Shown in pieces: positions 37,341-45,699 of a stretch of DNA of 64,000 nt. This stretch comes from Pseudoalteromonas flavipulchra NCIMB 2033 = ATCC BAA-314 (GTDB taxonomy: Bacteria; Pseudomonadota; Gammaproteobacteria; Enterobacterales; Alteromonadaceae): NCBI GenBank assembly GCA_000814665.1, contig JWIH01000021.1, forward strand, positions 372,001 to 436,000. Direction: 5' to 3'. Below the pieces are notes generated by a model that worked only from the letters and a program-made list of their open reading frames with translations, searched no databases and was not told where the DNA came from. The position numbers and the translations under genes were made by a program. Numbering within the stretch: position 1 is the first letter of the stretch; every line of letters begins with the position of its first letter.

Positions 37341-39734
37341 TTATGCAATGGGGTGTGGATACAAGTTAACCGCGCGGCCTGCCAAGAGTTTATGCAATCT
37401 TGGGTTGTCAATGCGCTTGAATTGTTCGCCAAAGTGAATGGGCTGCATATTAACACCAACAGCTCGAGCAACTCTAAATGGACTTAATGCAACGTCTGAA
37501 GCAGTGACGTCAACAATGGCAATATCAACCCCCGCTTTGGTAATGCGCTGTCTTAGATCTGCGGCTCCCTCAAGTGTAGGATAAGACCAGCATGATAGCG
37601 GTTTAGATTCAGATTTAGGCTGTCTCATGAAGTTAAAGGCGGATAAGTGTGCACTAGAGAAATAAAATGCAGCATGATCCTCTAACGTTCTGACCTGCTC
37701 TACGGTTTGTGGAGCTTTATGCCCACTCTGCATTAGGCTGCAAAGATAGGGCATAACATGACCTTGCTCCAATAGTGCTTTGGTGACAGCCACATTGATG
37801 TTGTCATGGGTTGCTAGTGAAACTGATACCGCAGGCGTGGTGAAGCCATCGCCTAGACCAAGGCAAACTACCGTTGGGATATGGATGCCGACGTCAAGAA
37901 GGTATAACTCTAGCGCTATGCCTTGCTGTGTTATCGATTCGACCATGAGCTTCAACTTGCCAGTTAGCAAAGAGTCGGCATCTAATCTAGTACAAGGGAG
38001 TTGGGCGTACCAGGTAAGCATCATCGCATCTCTTTCAATGAGTTCGAAGCAGGCTCTGACAGCGGCATCTTCGTTATCTTTACCTGCCGCTAAGCCATTA
38101 GAAGAAACTTGACTGAATTGTTCTTCATAAGGGCAAGTAAAATTAAAGTAGCTCACTAAAGCGGGCACCCAAGTAGCGCGACTTGTGCCAATCCAACTGC
38201 CTTCAACCCAATGAATTTTTTGTTTGCTTCGCCATTTACTAAAAGGAAACCCTGGTGTTGCATACTGCTCGGGAGAATAGAGGACTAGATCTGCTGGGTT
38301 TACGTAGTCTCCTTGAAGTTGATTTACCGTGGCATAACGACAGTTACGAATATCGTATCTTGCTGCTGAATAACGTTCAAGTGCTTCACCCACGGCACTA
38401 ATATGAGCTGAAAGCGAGTCTAATCCTTTGCCTGAACCAACTTGGCCTTGTGTTCTCGGATCAAACTTACCACTTGTAAAACTACTTAGGCTTGCAGATG
38501 CGGTGACAGGGAGTTCAGGCAAGTGGGGGGCATGGCCCGTTAGTTGTTTTATCACGCCAAATTCAGGGTCAACCCAACCTCGCATCATTGTTTTAAATTG
38601 CTCAACTGTCTCTAATTCAGAAATGGCTGATAACGCCTTATTGCAGGAAGAGATATCTTGTTCGCTAGGGCCAGAGCATACTGCGCATTCAGGGACTGGA
38701 ATAATAGGGTGGAGCGAGCTTTCTCCACTAACCAAATTGGTTGTTCTGGTAGTATTTTGCAGCACAGATTGCGTGTACTGTAACAAAATGGTTTGTATAT
38801 CAGTTGCAGCCTGCATTGCGATTGATGCTGACATACTACTTAAAATTGAATGGGCTCGAGCGCCGGAATGTGCTTTATTCGTGATCTCATCAATCTTGTG
38901 TGCAGTTTGCGGATTTATTGCGGTGCCAAGTTTTCGCAGCCGTAAACAGTTCCAGCATCCACCGCCTTGATTGGTAACATATGGACCTACATGCCCGGTT
39001 AGTCCATCAATTGAGACGTAAAAAGTAGGTAGTGCAAGCTTAGCTAAATGCGTGGCGATGTTGGTATGCGCACTGAGCGAGTCCGATGGCAGAGAAATAA
39101 CAACCAGATCCCAGTTTTGAAGAATAACTTCATCTAATGGGGAGTTCAGTTCGGCAGTTTGTGCACTAACTTCTGAGTGAACAAAGCGTTGCTTTAGGTA
39201 GTCTGTGAAGGCATCGACCGTTGTAGTATTACTTGGCAGGTGATTAACTGCATGATGATAATAGCCACTTTGGTTAGTACAATTAGCATCATCAAGAATA
39301 TGAATATACCCCACGCCAGAATTTAACAGCTCTTCTAGCATAGGCATCGCCCAAGGCGTTAACCCTATACACAGAATACGGTTATTCTGGAGTGTTCGTG
39401 GATCACGCTTTGCCTCATTTTGCCACGCGTTAATAAAGCGGTATTGTTCAGGCCAAGGAGCTGAGGTTGAGTTGATAACAACGCGTTCAATGAGACCTTT
39501 TTGCTCCAATAAGCGCAATAATTGCTCAACACTAGCGCTAGAGTATTGCGTTATCTGTGATGCGATCTCATCGAGGCCAAAGTCACCATTTAATAAAGGA
39601 ATAATGTCGTCAACAAAAGCACTTATGTCTTTTCCATGGAGTTGAAAATCTCCAAGATCAGAGCGTAGCAATACTCCCTCATCGTTAGGTAAGATACTTG
39701 CGGCAGGTGATAGCCTTATTTTATCTTTATTCAT
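37341..39734 (-). CDS. Single-chain azoline cyclodehydratase: leader-binding RRE + E1-like + YcaO
   Basis: 797 residues from the ATG at 39734 (AGAGGATGCAT upstream). Three parts are visible: an N-terminal PqqD-like leader-binding region (about 1-90), an E1-like domain (about 110-380) with two zinc-type CxxC pairs (CWNC 260-263, CAVC 350-353), and a YcaO domain (about 385-797). The YcaO part has the ATP-site motif S-xxx-E-xx-E-R at 446-454, FELIERDAMMLTW, and a Pro-rich C-terminus (YPHPIA) as in azoline-forming enzymes. Such enzymes use ATP to cyclise Cys or Ser/Thr of a precursor peptide into thiazolines or oxazolines. The precursor-like Cys-rich gene ends 53 bases upstream. Confidence 0.88.
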   Translation of the reverse strand: MNKDKIRLSPAASILPNDEGVLLRSDLGDFQLHGKDISAFVDDIIPLLNGDFGLDEIASQITQYSSASVEQLLRLLEQKGLIERVVINSTSAPWPEQYRFINAWQNEAKRDPRTLQNNRILCIGLTPWAMPMLEELLNSGVGYIHILDDANCTNQSGYYHHAVNHLPSNTTTVDAFTDYLKQRFVHSEVSAQTAELNSPLDEVILQNWDLVVISLPSDSLSAHTNIATHLAKLALPTFYVSIDGLTGHVGPYVTNQGGGCWNCLRLRKLGTAINPQTAHKIDEITNKAHSGARAHSILSSMSASIAMQAATDIQTILLQYTQSVLQNTTRTTNLVSGESSLHPIIPVPECAVCSGPSEQDISSCNKALSAISELETVEQFKTMMRGWVDPEFGVIKQLTGHAPHLPELPVTASASLSSFTSGKFDPRTQGQVGSGKGLDSLSAHISAVGEALERYSAARYDIRNCRYATVNQLQGDYVNPADLVLYSPEQYATPGFPFSKWRSKQKIHWVEGSWIGTSRATWVPALVSYFNFTCPYEEQFSQVSSNGLAAGKDNEDAAVRACFELIERDAMMLTWYAQLPCTRLDADSLLTGKLKLMVESITQQGIALELYLLDVGIHIPTVVCLGLGDGFTTPAVSVSLATHDNINVAVTKALLEQGHVMPYLCSLMQSGHKAPQTVEQVRTLEDHAAFYFSSAHLSAFNFMRQPKSESKPLSCWSYPTLEGAADLRQRITKAGVDIAIVDVTASDVALSPFRVARAVGVNMQPIHFGEQFKRIDNPRLHKLLAGRAVNLYPHPIA

Positions 39735-39787
39735 ATGCATCCTCTGTAAGTTATGGAAGCCCCGATAGAGAGGCTTCACTAATGTCT

Positions 39788-40684
39788 TTATCCTTGAACT
39801 GCACTCAACATACAGCAATAAATTGGACCTGGTGTACAGGTATAACATTGGTATGTTGGGTTACTTCCGGCACACAATTGTGCACCTTGAAAGTGATTAA
39901 CAGAGGGTTGACACAACACACACTGTGTTGGCTGACAAGTAACGCACTGCGGTTGACATAATACACACTGTGTTGGCTGACAAGTAACACACTGCGGTTG
40001 ACATAAAACACACTGTGTTGGCTGACAAGTAACGCACTGCGGTTGACATAATACACACTGTGTTGGCTGACAAGTAACACACTGCGGTTGACATAAAACA
40101 CACTGTGTTGGCTGACAAGTAACACACTGCGGTTGACATAATACACATTGTGTAGGCTGGCAAGGAACGCACTGCGGTTGACATAAAACACATTGTGTTG
40201 GCTGGCAAGGAACACACTGCGGTTGACATAATACACACTGTGTTGGCTGACAAGTAACGCACTGTGGTTGACATAAAACACATTGTGTAGGCTGGCAAGT
40301 AACGCATTGCGCAGGCTGGCAGGTTACACAGAACGAAATGATACAAGGAACACACTGTATGCTTTGTGCGCATTGAACACTAGCGCCCCCTGAAGGTTGA
40401 CACTGTAGACATTGCAATGATGCAGATTCTGGCGTAGCAGTAGGCTGACAGTGAAGGCAGCAGTTACAGAAATTGACAACACAAGGTAGGCAGTTTGTAC
40501 AAGGCGAACATGGAGTACATGGTGTGCAAGGAGTACATAAATAGCAAGGACTGCACGTAAGGGCGCAAGCGTCGCATTTACGTACTCCCTCTGCTTGCTG
40601 CTCAGAATATTGCTTTTCTAATTCTTTAACTTTTGAACTTAGCTCAGTGAGCTGAACCTGAAGATCTTTAACGTCATTACTCAT
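39788..40684 (-). CDS. Cys-rich repetitive RiPP precursor peptide (proposed)
   Basis: 298 residues from the ATG at 40684 (AAAGGATTTGAAA upstream); an in-frame ATG 27 bases earlier lacks a ribosome site. The first 36 residues have no Cys and form a charged heptad-like helix (LTELSSKVKELEKQ), a plausible leader. Then come C-x-x triplets (CTPCTPCTPCSPC), a mixed Cys segment, and nine tandem 15-residue units (about 127-261) of the form CVTCQPTQCVLCQPQ. A 37-residue tail ends the protein. There are 63 Cys in all (21%). It resembles heterocycloanthracin-type precursors in Cys spacing but is far longer. Placement directly before the cyclodehydratase is the main evidence for function; a metal-binding role is the alternative. 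Confidence 0.8.
   Translation of the reverse strand: MSNDVKDLQVQLTELSSKVKELEKQYSEQQAEGVRKCDACALTCSPCYLCTPCTPCTPCSPCTNCLPCVVNFCNCCLHCQPTATPESASLQCLQCQPSGGASVQCAQSIQCVPCIISFCVTCQPAQCVTCQPTQCVLCQPQCVTCQPTQCVLCQPQCVPCQPTQCVLCQPQCVPCQPTQCVLCQPQCVTCQPTQCVLCQPQCVTCQPTQCVLCQPQCVTCQPTQCVLCQPQCVTCQPTQCVLCQPQCVTCQPTQCVLCQPSVNHFQGAQLCAGSNPTYQCYTCTPGPIYCCMLSAVQG
39902..40306 (-). repeat. Nine tandem 45-bp repeats in the precursor gene
   Basis: Nine in-frame 45-bp units encode CV(T/P)CQPTQCVLCQP(Q/S). Each unit is itself two half-repeats (8 + 7 residues) that share C-V-x-C-Q-P. Units differ by a few silent or T/P changes (AAGTAACAC, AAGTAACGC, AAGGAACAC on the plus strand), in a pattern that suggests recent unequal crossing-over. 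All three minus frames are open across part of the array because the repeat lacks stops. Confidence 0.95.
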
Positions 40685-40847
40685 TTTCAAATCCTTTATG
40701 ACCAAAGTCATGGCTTTAGATTGATATTTGGTGCCGAGCGATAGACACCGCTAAATTCGCCATGGCAAATAACAACAAGGTTGAGACCTGACTAACTACA
40801 TGTAGATATCAACTTATATTTTGAACCTAAGCGAAATCCTAGTATCG

Positions 40848-41858
40848 CTATCCCACCTTAAACAGGGTGTTTGCAGTAATGTGGGGAAACAGTAGTTTGC
40901 TGTTTTTGGTGTTGTTAAACTGTAGCGAGATATTCTGTGTGTATTGCAGTTGCAACGCGCCATTGGATAACCTTTCTATCCAGTAAGTGGTAGAAAAGTT
41001 TGGAACGTCTACATGGTTTTTACAAAATGGGATACTTGAAACTAATCCATCATTGTCACTGTTAACGGTCAAAATATCCGTTTTAGTGATAGGGTTATAT
41101 GCTTGGTTAACTAGCAATTGTTGTTCTAACACGATATTCGGATTGATATTTGGATTACTCGGTGAGTTTTCGCCATACAAACCCGCAATGGCAGTACCTG
41201 CCTTAGTTTCTGGTTGCGGCAGCGTGTTGGCAATGGGAATTTCTGGACGACCATCGACAAAGTGATGATTTCCAAGTGCTAAAATTGAGTTACCGTGTGG
41301 AATTGAAACCTGTTTGACTATCGCATGCTCTGGATTTTGTATTGGCACGTTTGCTCCACCTGAAGGAGCGGGGATATAAGGAGGGCGGTTGTACTTACCT
41401 GAACCTTGATTGGTGGTGGCTAAATTGAGCCAAGTGCCATTTTCAGCATGCACAAGTTGGTCTTTCTTGTCACCGTCGGCAAAAAATACACGTTGCTCAT
41501 AAAAGATCGTATAACTATTTTGTTGATAATCGCCACCTCGATTTACTACTTTTCCTTGTGTAGCGCTAAAGGTGATCACCTCGTAGTAAGGGAAATTAAA
41601 TAATATAACCCCTTCTGGAGCAGTTTCTTGCGGCAGCGGCATGACGTTAAATCCCGCAAAACGAGCACTTGCCCAAGTGCCGATGAGATCTGCCAATGGC
41701 CCAAGTGCGCTGAGGGTTTCTGGCTGGTTATTTCCTCCTCCTGTTGCGAGTAAAGGTATATTGTAATCTGGGACAAAACCTTGCTTGTTAGGTTGCAGCG
41801 CAGCTTGTAGGTGATCTGCTGTGGCTTTTGCTTGCTGATTGGTGACAGTATTAAACAT
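40848..41858 (-). CDS. Conserved hypothetical, possibly heme-binding nitrobindin-like beta-barrel
   Basis: 336 residues; ATG after AAAGGGAGTTTTTT. No signal peptide or membrane segment. The sequence is beta-rich with LGPLADLIGTWASARFAGFNVMP, NGTWLNLATT, VKQVSIPHGNSILALG and VDGRPEIP. The order GTW...GFN...GTWLN...SIPHG is reminiscent of a family annotated as heme-binding, with a nitrobindin/lipocalin-like barrel; the assignment is weak. It is the first gene of the minus-strand set leading into the Cys-rich precursor (163 bases apart), so it may be part of the RiPP locus. Function unknown. Confidence 0.6.
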   Translation of the reverse strand: MFNTVTNQQAKATADHLQAALQPNKQGFVPDYNIPLLATGGGNNQPETLSALGPLADLIGTWASARFAGFNVMPLPQETAPEGVILFNFPYYEVITFSATQGKVVNRGGDYQQNSYTIFYEQRVFFADGDKKDQLVHAENGTWLNLATTNQGSGKYNRPPYIPAPSGGANVPIQNPEHAIVKQVSIPHGNSILALGNHHFVDGRPEIPIANTLPQPETKAGTAIAGLYGENSPSNPNINPNIVLEQQLLVNQAYNPITKTDILTVNSDNDGLVSSIPFCKNHVDVPNFSTTYWIERLSNGALQLQYTQNISLQFNNTKNSKLLFPHITANTLFKVG

Positions 41859-42085
41859 AAAAAACTCCCTTTAAAAGGTTTGTTAATAAAGTGTTTTCAG
41901 TGTTTAATTTAAGTATGGTTATGCAAATTGATCGATTACATCACATTACATTGAGGGCTGTGTTGTGCATATGAATACTTAGGTGTTTGAATTGGCAGGG
42001 TTCTATGACCTCGGGTGAGCGCTATGTTGGTACAACTATAGTAAAGCGCTGATGTTATCATGAGAGATCTCAAAACGCACAATGC

Positions 42086-42114
42086 AAAACGCTCCCATGA
42101 AAGGGAGCGTTTTT
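42086..42114. terminator. Bidirectional terminator at the 3' end of asnS
   Basis: AAAACGCTCCC pairs with GGGAGCGTTTT around ATGAAA. It has A and T runs on both sides, so it works on the minus strand for asnS and could also shield it from transcription on the plus strand. Confidence 0.88.
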
Positions 42115-42137
42115 AGCAAAGCTGAGTTTGTGACGTT

Positions 42138-43535
42138 TTAGTAAGTCGCACTGCCTTTAGTACGAGGGAAGGCAATAACGTCACGTACGTTGCCCATGCC
42201 AGTAACATAAGCAACCAAGCGCTCAAAGCCAAGACCAAAGCCTGAGTGAGGCACTGTTCCATACTTACGTAGGTCGCGGTACCAGCTGTAATCTTCTTTG
42301 TTTAAGCCCATCTCTTCAAGACGCGCATCTAGCACATCTAAACGTTCTTCACGTTGTGAGCCACCAATGATTTCACCAATACCAGGTGCAACGACATCCA
42401 TAGCGGCAACGGTTTTACCGTCTTCGTTTTGGCGCATGTAGAATGCTTTGATATCACGAGGGTAGTTTTTGATAACTACTGGTGCGTTAAAGTGTACTTC
42501 AGCAAGGTAACGTTCGTGTTCTGACTGTAAGTCGACGCCCCACTCAACAGGGAATTCAAACTCTTTATCACATGCTTTTAGAATTTCGATAGCATCTGTG
42601 TAATCTACCTGAGCAAAGTCTTTATCGATGAATGATTCTAGGCGAGTAATGGCATCTTTTTCGATGCGCTGTGCGAAAAATTCCATATCATCACGACGTT
42701 CATCAAGTACTGCTTTAAACACATACTTCAACATGTCTTCTGCAAGCGCTGCGATGTCGTTAAGGTCGGCGAATGCCACTTCAGGCTCAACCATCCAAAA
42801 TTCTGCTAAGTGACGAGAAGTGTTTGAGTTTTCAGCACGGAATGTTGGACCAAAAGTATAGATTTTTGAAAGGGCACTCGCGTATGTTTCACCGTTAAGC
42901 TGACCAGATACGGTCAAGAATGCTTCTTTACCAAAAAAGTCTTCAGAATAGTCTACATCGCCTTTGTCTGTGCGTGGTAGGTTGTTCATATCAAGTGTAG
43001 ATACACGGAACATCTCGCCTGCGCCTTCACAGTCACTTGCGGTAATGATAGGCGTGCTGATCCACTGGTAGCCACGCTCATGATAAAAACGGTGAATAGC
43101 TTGTGCAAGACAGTTACGTACACGCGTAACCGCGCCCATAACATTAGTGCGAGGGCGAAGGTGCGCATGTTCGCGTAAGTATTCAATACTGTGGCGTTTT
43201 GCAGCCATTGGGTATGAATCTGGATTCTCAACCCAGCCTAATACCTCAACGCTGTTCGCTTGGATCTCAAAAGATTGACCTTGACCTTGTGATTGTACAA
43301 GCACACCAGTCACCGCTACTGAACACCCAGCAGTAAGACGAGTCACTTCGTCATAATTATTCAGCGAATTAGGGACTACGGCTTGAATAGGGTCAAAACA
43401 AGAACCGTCATGAACGGCTAGAAATGAAATACCTGCTTTTGAATCACGTCGTGTACGGATCCAGCCTTTTACTGTTATTTGGCTGTCAACCGCAACGGTG
43501 CCTGCTAGTAGCTCCGTTATCGCTGTGTGGCTCAT
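42138..43535 (-). CDS. asnS: Asparagine--tRNA ligase
   Basis: 465 residues, normal length, ATG after TTTGGAGTAAAG. The N-terminal OB-fold anticodon-binding domain ([14 protein letters not shown]) precedes the class II catalytic core with motif 2 ([21 protein letters not shown] region) and motif 3 ([12 protein letters not shown]). Charges tRNA-Asn with asparagine. The presence of the AsnS-type signature around [22 protein letters not shown] supports Asn rather than Asp specificity. Confidence 0.96.
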   Translation of the reverse strand: MSHTAITELLAGTVAVDSQITVKGWIRTRRDSKAGISFLAVHDGSCFDPIQAVVPNSLNNYDEVTRLTAGCSVAVTGVLVQSQGQGQSFEIQANSVEVLGWVENPDSYPMAAKRHSIEYLREHAHLRPRTNVMGAVTRVRNCLAQAIHRFYHERGYQWISTPIITASDCEGAGEMFRVSTLDMNNLPRTDKGDVDYSEDFFGKEAFLTVSGQLNGETYASALSKIYTFGPTFRAENSNTSRHLAEFWMVEPEVAFADLNDIAALAEDMLKYVFKAVLDERRDDMEFFAQRIEKDAITRLESFIDKDFAQVDYTDAIEILKACDKEFEFPVEWGVDLQSEHERYLAEVHFNAPVVIKNYPRDIKAFYMRQNEDGKTVAAMDVVAPGIGEIIGGSQREERLDVLDARLEEMGLNKEDYSWYRDLRKYGTVPHSGFGLGFERLVAYVTGMGNVRDVIAFPRTKGSATY

Positions 43536-43709
43536 CTTTACTCCAAATGATTTATTTTTTATTTGTAAATTAAAAGACAGAGTGTCTTATCGTCATGTAA
43601 GCCGTATCTTACCTGCGATGGACAAATAAAAAAACACTGAAATGCAAAAAACTGGGCTGAAAAGAATGAGTAAAAGCCATGAAAAAACAGTCGGACTGTG
43701 GCATTATGA

Positions 43710-44198
43710 ATGTTCGATGATAAAAATAGCTTTATTAATACTAACAGTGACGTTCAAAACTCGATGAAACAAGTTTTTATTTTGAGGGGTCTACCTGGCT
43801 CTGGAAAATCGCATTACGCGCAAACGCTAGCCGACGATTTCGTCTCCGGCGATGAAACACAGTATTTTATCTGTTCAACCGATGATTATTTTCTTAATGA
43901 AAACGGCGAGTATCATTTTGAAAAGCAACGCCTTTCAGAATATCACAATTTAAACTTAGCCCGGTTTATTAATGCCTTAGCTGAAGGTATCCCTTTGGTC
44001 GTTGTTGATAACACCAATATCAAGAAATGGGAGTTTGTTGCTTATGCGTCAGCTGCTGTGGCAATGGGTTATCAAGTGAAAGAAGTCATTGTTGGCGAAA
44101 TTAAAGATAAATCCCTACAGCACTTATATGCCAAACGTAATAGCCATGGCATTGGTTTGAAAACAATTTCAAAAATGGCCCACCTTTTCGAATGGTGA
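43710..44198 (+). CDS. P-loop kinase-like ATPase (NEDD4BP2-like)
   Basis: 162 residues from 43710; a start at 43764 (MKQVFILRG) would give 144 residues and fits the usual distance to the P-loop, but neither ATG has a good ribosome site. The Walker A loop GLPGSGKSHYA is followed by STDDYFL and VVDNTNIKKWEF, and YAKRNSHGIGLKTI near the end. This is the pattern of small P-loop nucleotide/polynucleotide kinases related to the NEDD4-binding-protein-2 group. Substrate unknown. It marks the left border of the integron. Confidence 0.75.
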   Translation: MFDDKNSFINTNSDVQNSMKQVFILRGLPGSGKSHYAQTLADDFVSGDETQYFICSTDDYFLNENGEYHFEKQRLSEYHNLNLARFINALAEGIPLVVVDNTNIKKWEFVAYASAAVAMGYQVKEVIVGEIKDKSLQHLYAKRNSHGIGLKTISKMAHLFEW

Positions 44199-44219
44199 TC
44201 AAGCTTAGGGAAGTGTAAC

Positions 44220-44293
44220 CCTAACAACGCTCGCGTATGTAAAACAGGATAGTATCGTATCCGATCTTACAGTTAAAAAGAGCGGGTTTAGAA
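44220..44293. other. attC-like imperfect palindrome next to the intI break
   Basis: CCTAAC, CGCTC, TGTAA and GGATA pair in order with GTTTAG, GAGCG, TTACA and TATCC around GTATCG, with unpaired bases between. This nested arm with unpaired spacers is the folded-strand shape of attC sites. The end next to the plus-strand gene is CCCTAAC (GTTAGGG on the minus strand). Confidence 0.5.
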
Positions 44294-44470
44294 TTCGCCT
44301 TCGAGCAAACAAAAGACGGTCGTCAATGTTAGCTTCATTCTACATATCGGCCGTTTAGTCAACTCATTCCTGCTCCATTTCGATTCAGCAGTGGAATGTG
44401 CAACCAACTTTTTTAGCTTCAGTTGACCCAATTTTCGTAATGCTACTGAGTTTCGAAAGGGCTCTGACAT
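44288..44470 (-). CDS. Small cassette-like reading frame inside the intI break (doubtful)
   Basis: 60 residues, very basic (MSEPFRNSVALRKLGQLKLKKL). It begins 16 bases after the GTTAGAC core site that interrupts intI and ends at the attC-like palindrome, which is where a cassette gene would sit. It overlaps the fused tail of intI in another frame. No ribosome site and no recognised family, so it may be a chance frame. Confidence 0.25.
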   Translation of the reverse strand: MSEPFRNSVALRKLGQLKLKKLVAHSTAESKWSRNELTKRPICRMKLTLTTVFCLLEGEF

Positions 44471-45380
44471 TTATATTGTGTCTAACGTCATTGTGGCCCA
44501 GTAATTCTTGAACACTTCTTATATCACGACCAGCTTGAAGCAAATGGGTTGCAAAGCTATGCCTAAACGTATGGCAGGTGACGCGTTTATTTATTTGAAT
44601 ATTACGCACGGCATTCCCGAGCGCTTTACGAATAACACTTTGATGTAAATGGTGCCTGCAAAGTGTTCCTGTATAAGGATTGATACAAGTAGTGCTGGAA
44701 GGGAAAATAAACATCCACCCATGCTGCCTAAACGCGTTGGGATACTTGCGTTCTACGGCATTTGGCAAAGATGGACCTATCCCGTGAAGGTTGTCATCCT
44801 GTTGAATCTTAATAGCCATTTCAATATATGTAGTGAGCTTTTTTGAGCATCTATTGCTGAGGATGGTTTGCCTATCTTTATGCCCTTTTCCGTCTCTAAC
44901 GGTCAGCGAAGCTCTATCAATATCAATATCAATATCAATATCTTGGATACGTAACCTGAGGCATTCTGAAACTCTTAGTCCGCTACCATAGAGTATTTCT
45001 ATTATTAGTCTATCACGGCCATCAAGTTCATTTAGTATTAGTGAGATTTCTGATGGGGATAACACTGTAGGTAAATGTCTTTGTTTAGTGGCATAGCAAA
45101 AACCTAAATCCCCAAGCTCATGGTGCAAATGCTTCTGATACAAATAGGCCAACGCGTTAAGTGCAATTTTTTGTGTGTTGATAGCCACATTTCGTTGGTT
45201 GGCAAGGAAGGTTAAAAATTGTGTAACCTCTTCCGTTCCCATTGTCTCAGGGTGACGCTTGTGGTGAAAGTTAATGAATGCCTTAATCCAATATAGGTAG
45301 GTTTTTTCTGTTCTAATGCTGTAACCACGCATACGCATTTCTTCCTGAAGACCTTTCAGAAATGGGCTTTTTAGACTCAT
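44385..45380 (-). pseudogene. intI: Integron integrase intI, catalytic tyrosine lost
   Basis: The first 299 residues are a convincing integron integrase: SAM-like N-terminal domain, Arg in YGSGLRVSE (R136), Lys in DGKGHKDR, the IntI-specific insert with ERKYPNAFRQHGW (about 210-221), HTFRHSF (H270, R273) and LLGHNDV (H296). In relatives the catalytic Tyr comes about nine residues after that His (…IYTHV). Here the sequence leaves the family right after GHNDV and runs for 32 unrelated residues to a stop, with no Tyr. The switch falls in the codon GTT of GTTAGAC, a perfect GTTRRRY core. The integrase should be inactive in recombination. Confidence 0.85.
44916..44942 (-). repeat. Hexanucleotide repeat inside intI
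   Basis: ATCAAT occurs four and a half times in tandem, encoding DIDIDIDID in the integrase. Related integrases usually have a single DID here, so this looks like replication-slippage expansion. Confidence 0.8.
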
Positions 45381-45402
45381 GATAACTCCTTATCTTATGT
45401 TG

Positions 45403-45418
45403 CTGTATATGTATACAG
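45403..45418. promoter_or_regulatory. LexA (SOS) box upstream of intI
   Basis: CTGTATATGTATACAG is a perfect CTGT-N8-ACAG palindrome 23 bases before the intI start, where LexA boxes control integrase genes. It implies that intI was, and the remnant still is, induced by DNA damage. Confidence 0.85.
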
Positions 45419-45683
45419 TGTTATTTGGAGTTCTCGGATATCAAGGGAAATAATGAAAAAATTTTTGCGCGTTTACGCATGAATAAATTAAAAATATTAT
45501 TTTTATCAAGAGATTATTTATTTTCGATTTGAGATAATAGGTTTGGGAAACGCGCATGCGCATTTTTCTAGATGGTATATTTAGAAGAATGCTGATAAGT
45601 TCTTTACATACTGATAGTTAACTGCGCGCGTTTTCACTGGTCCAACGAGGTGAACGCGCATGCGCACGAATAAAATGTTAGGC
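45419..45683 (+). other. Probable attI region with core site, between intI and the first cassette
   Basis: This stretch up to the first cassette holds no gene. It ends in a GTTAGGC core (45677-45683), the recombination point before cassette 1. Three related GC-rich motifs are spread over it: GCGCGTTTACGCAT near 45468, ACGCGCATGCGCA near 45551 and again near 45655. The last belongs to an inverted pair (GCGCGTTTTCAC / GGTGAACGCGC). Assignment as attI rests on position and the core site. Confidence 0.55.
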
Positions 45684-45699
45684 TTCAAAAAAACGAATC

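Noticed and set aside
39902..40306. Regular repeats that could suggest a CRISPR array
   Set aside because: The units are directly adjacent with no unique spacers, keep one reading frame and change mostly at silent positions, so this is a coding repeat.
39897..40373. Two alternative minus-strand frames of 158 codons across the 45-bp repeat array
   Set aside because: They exist only because a stop-free repeat is open in all frames; neither has a ribosome site or a non-repeat domain.
41930..41960. CRP-like site upstream of the RiPP locus (TGTGATGTAATCGATCA on the minus strand)
   Set aside because: Only one half matches the TGTGA-N6-TCACA consensus; not strong enough to list.
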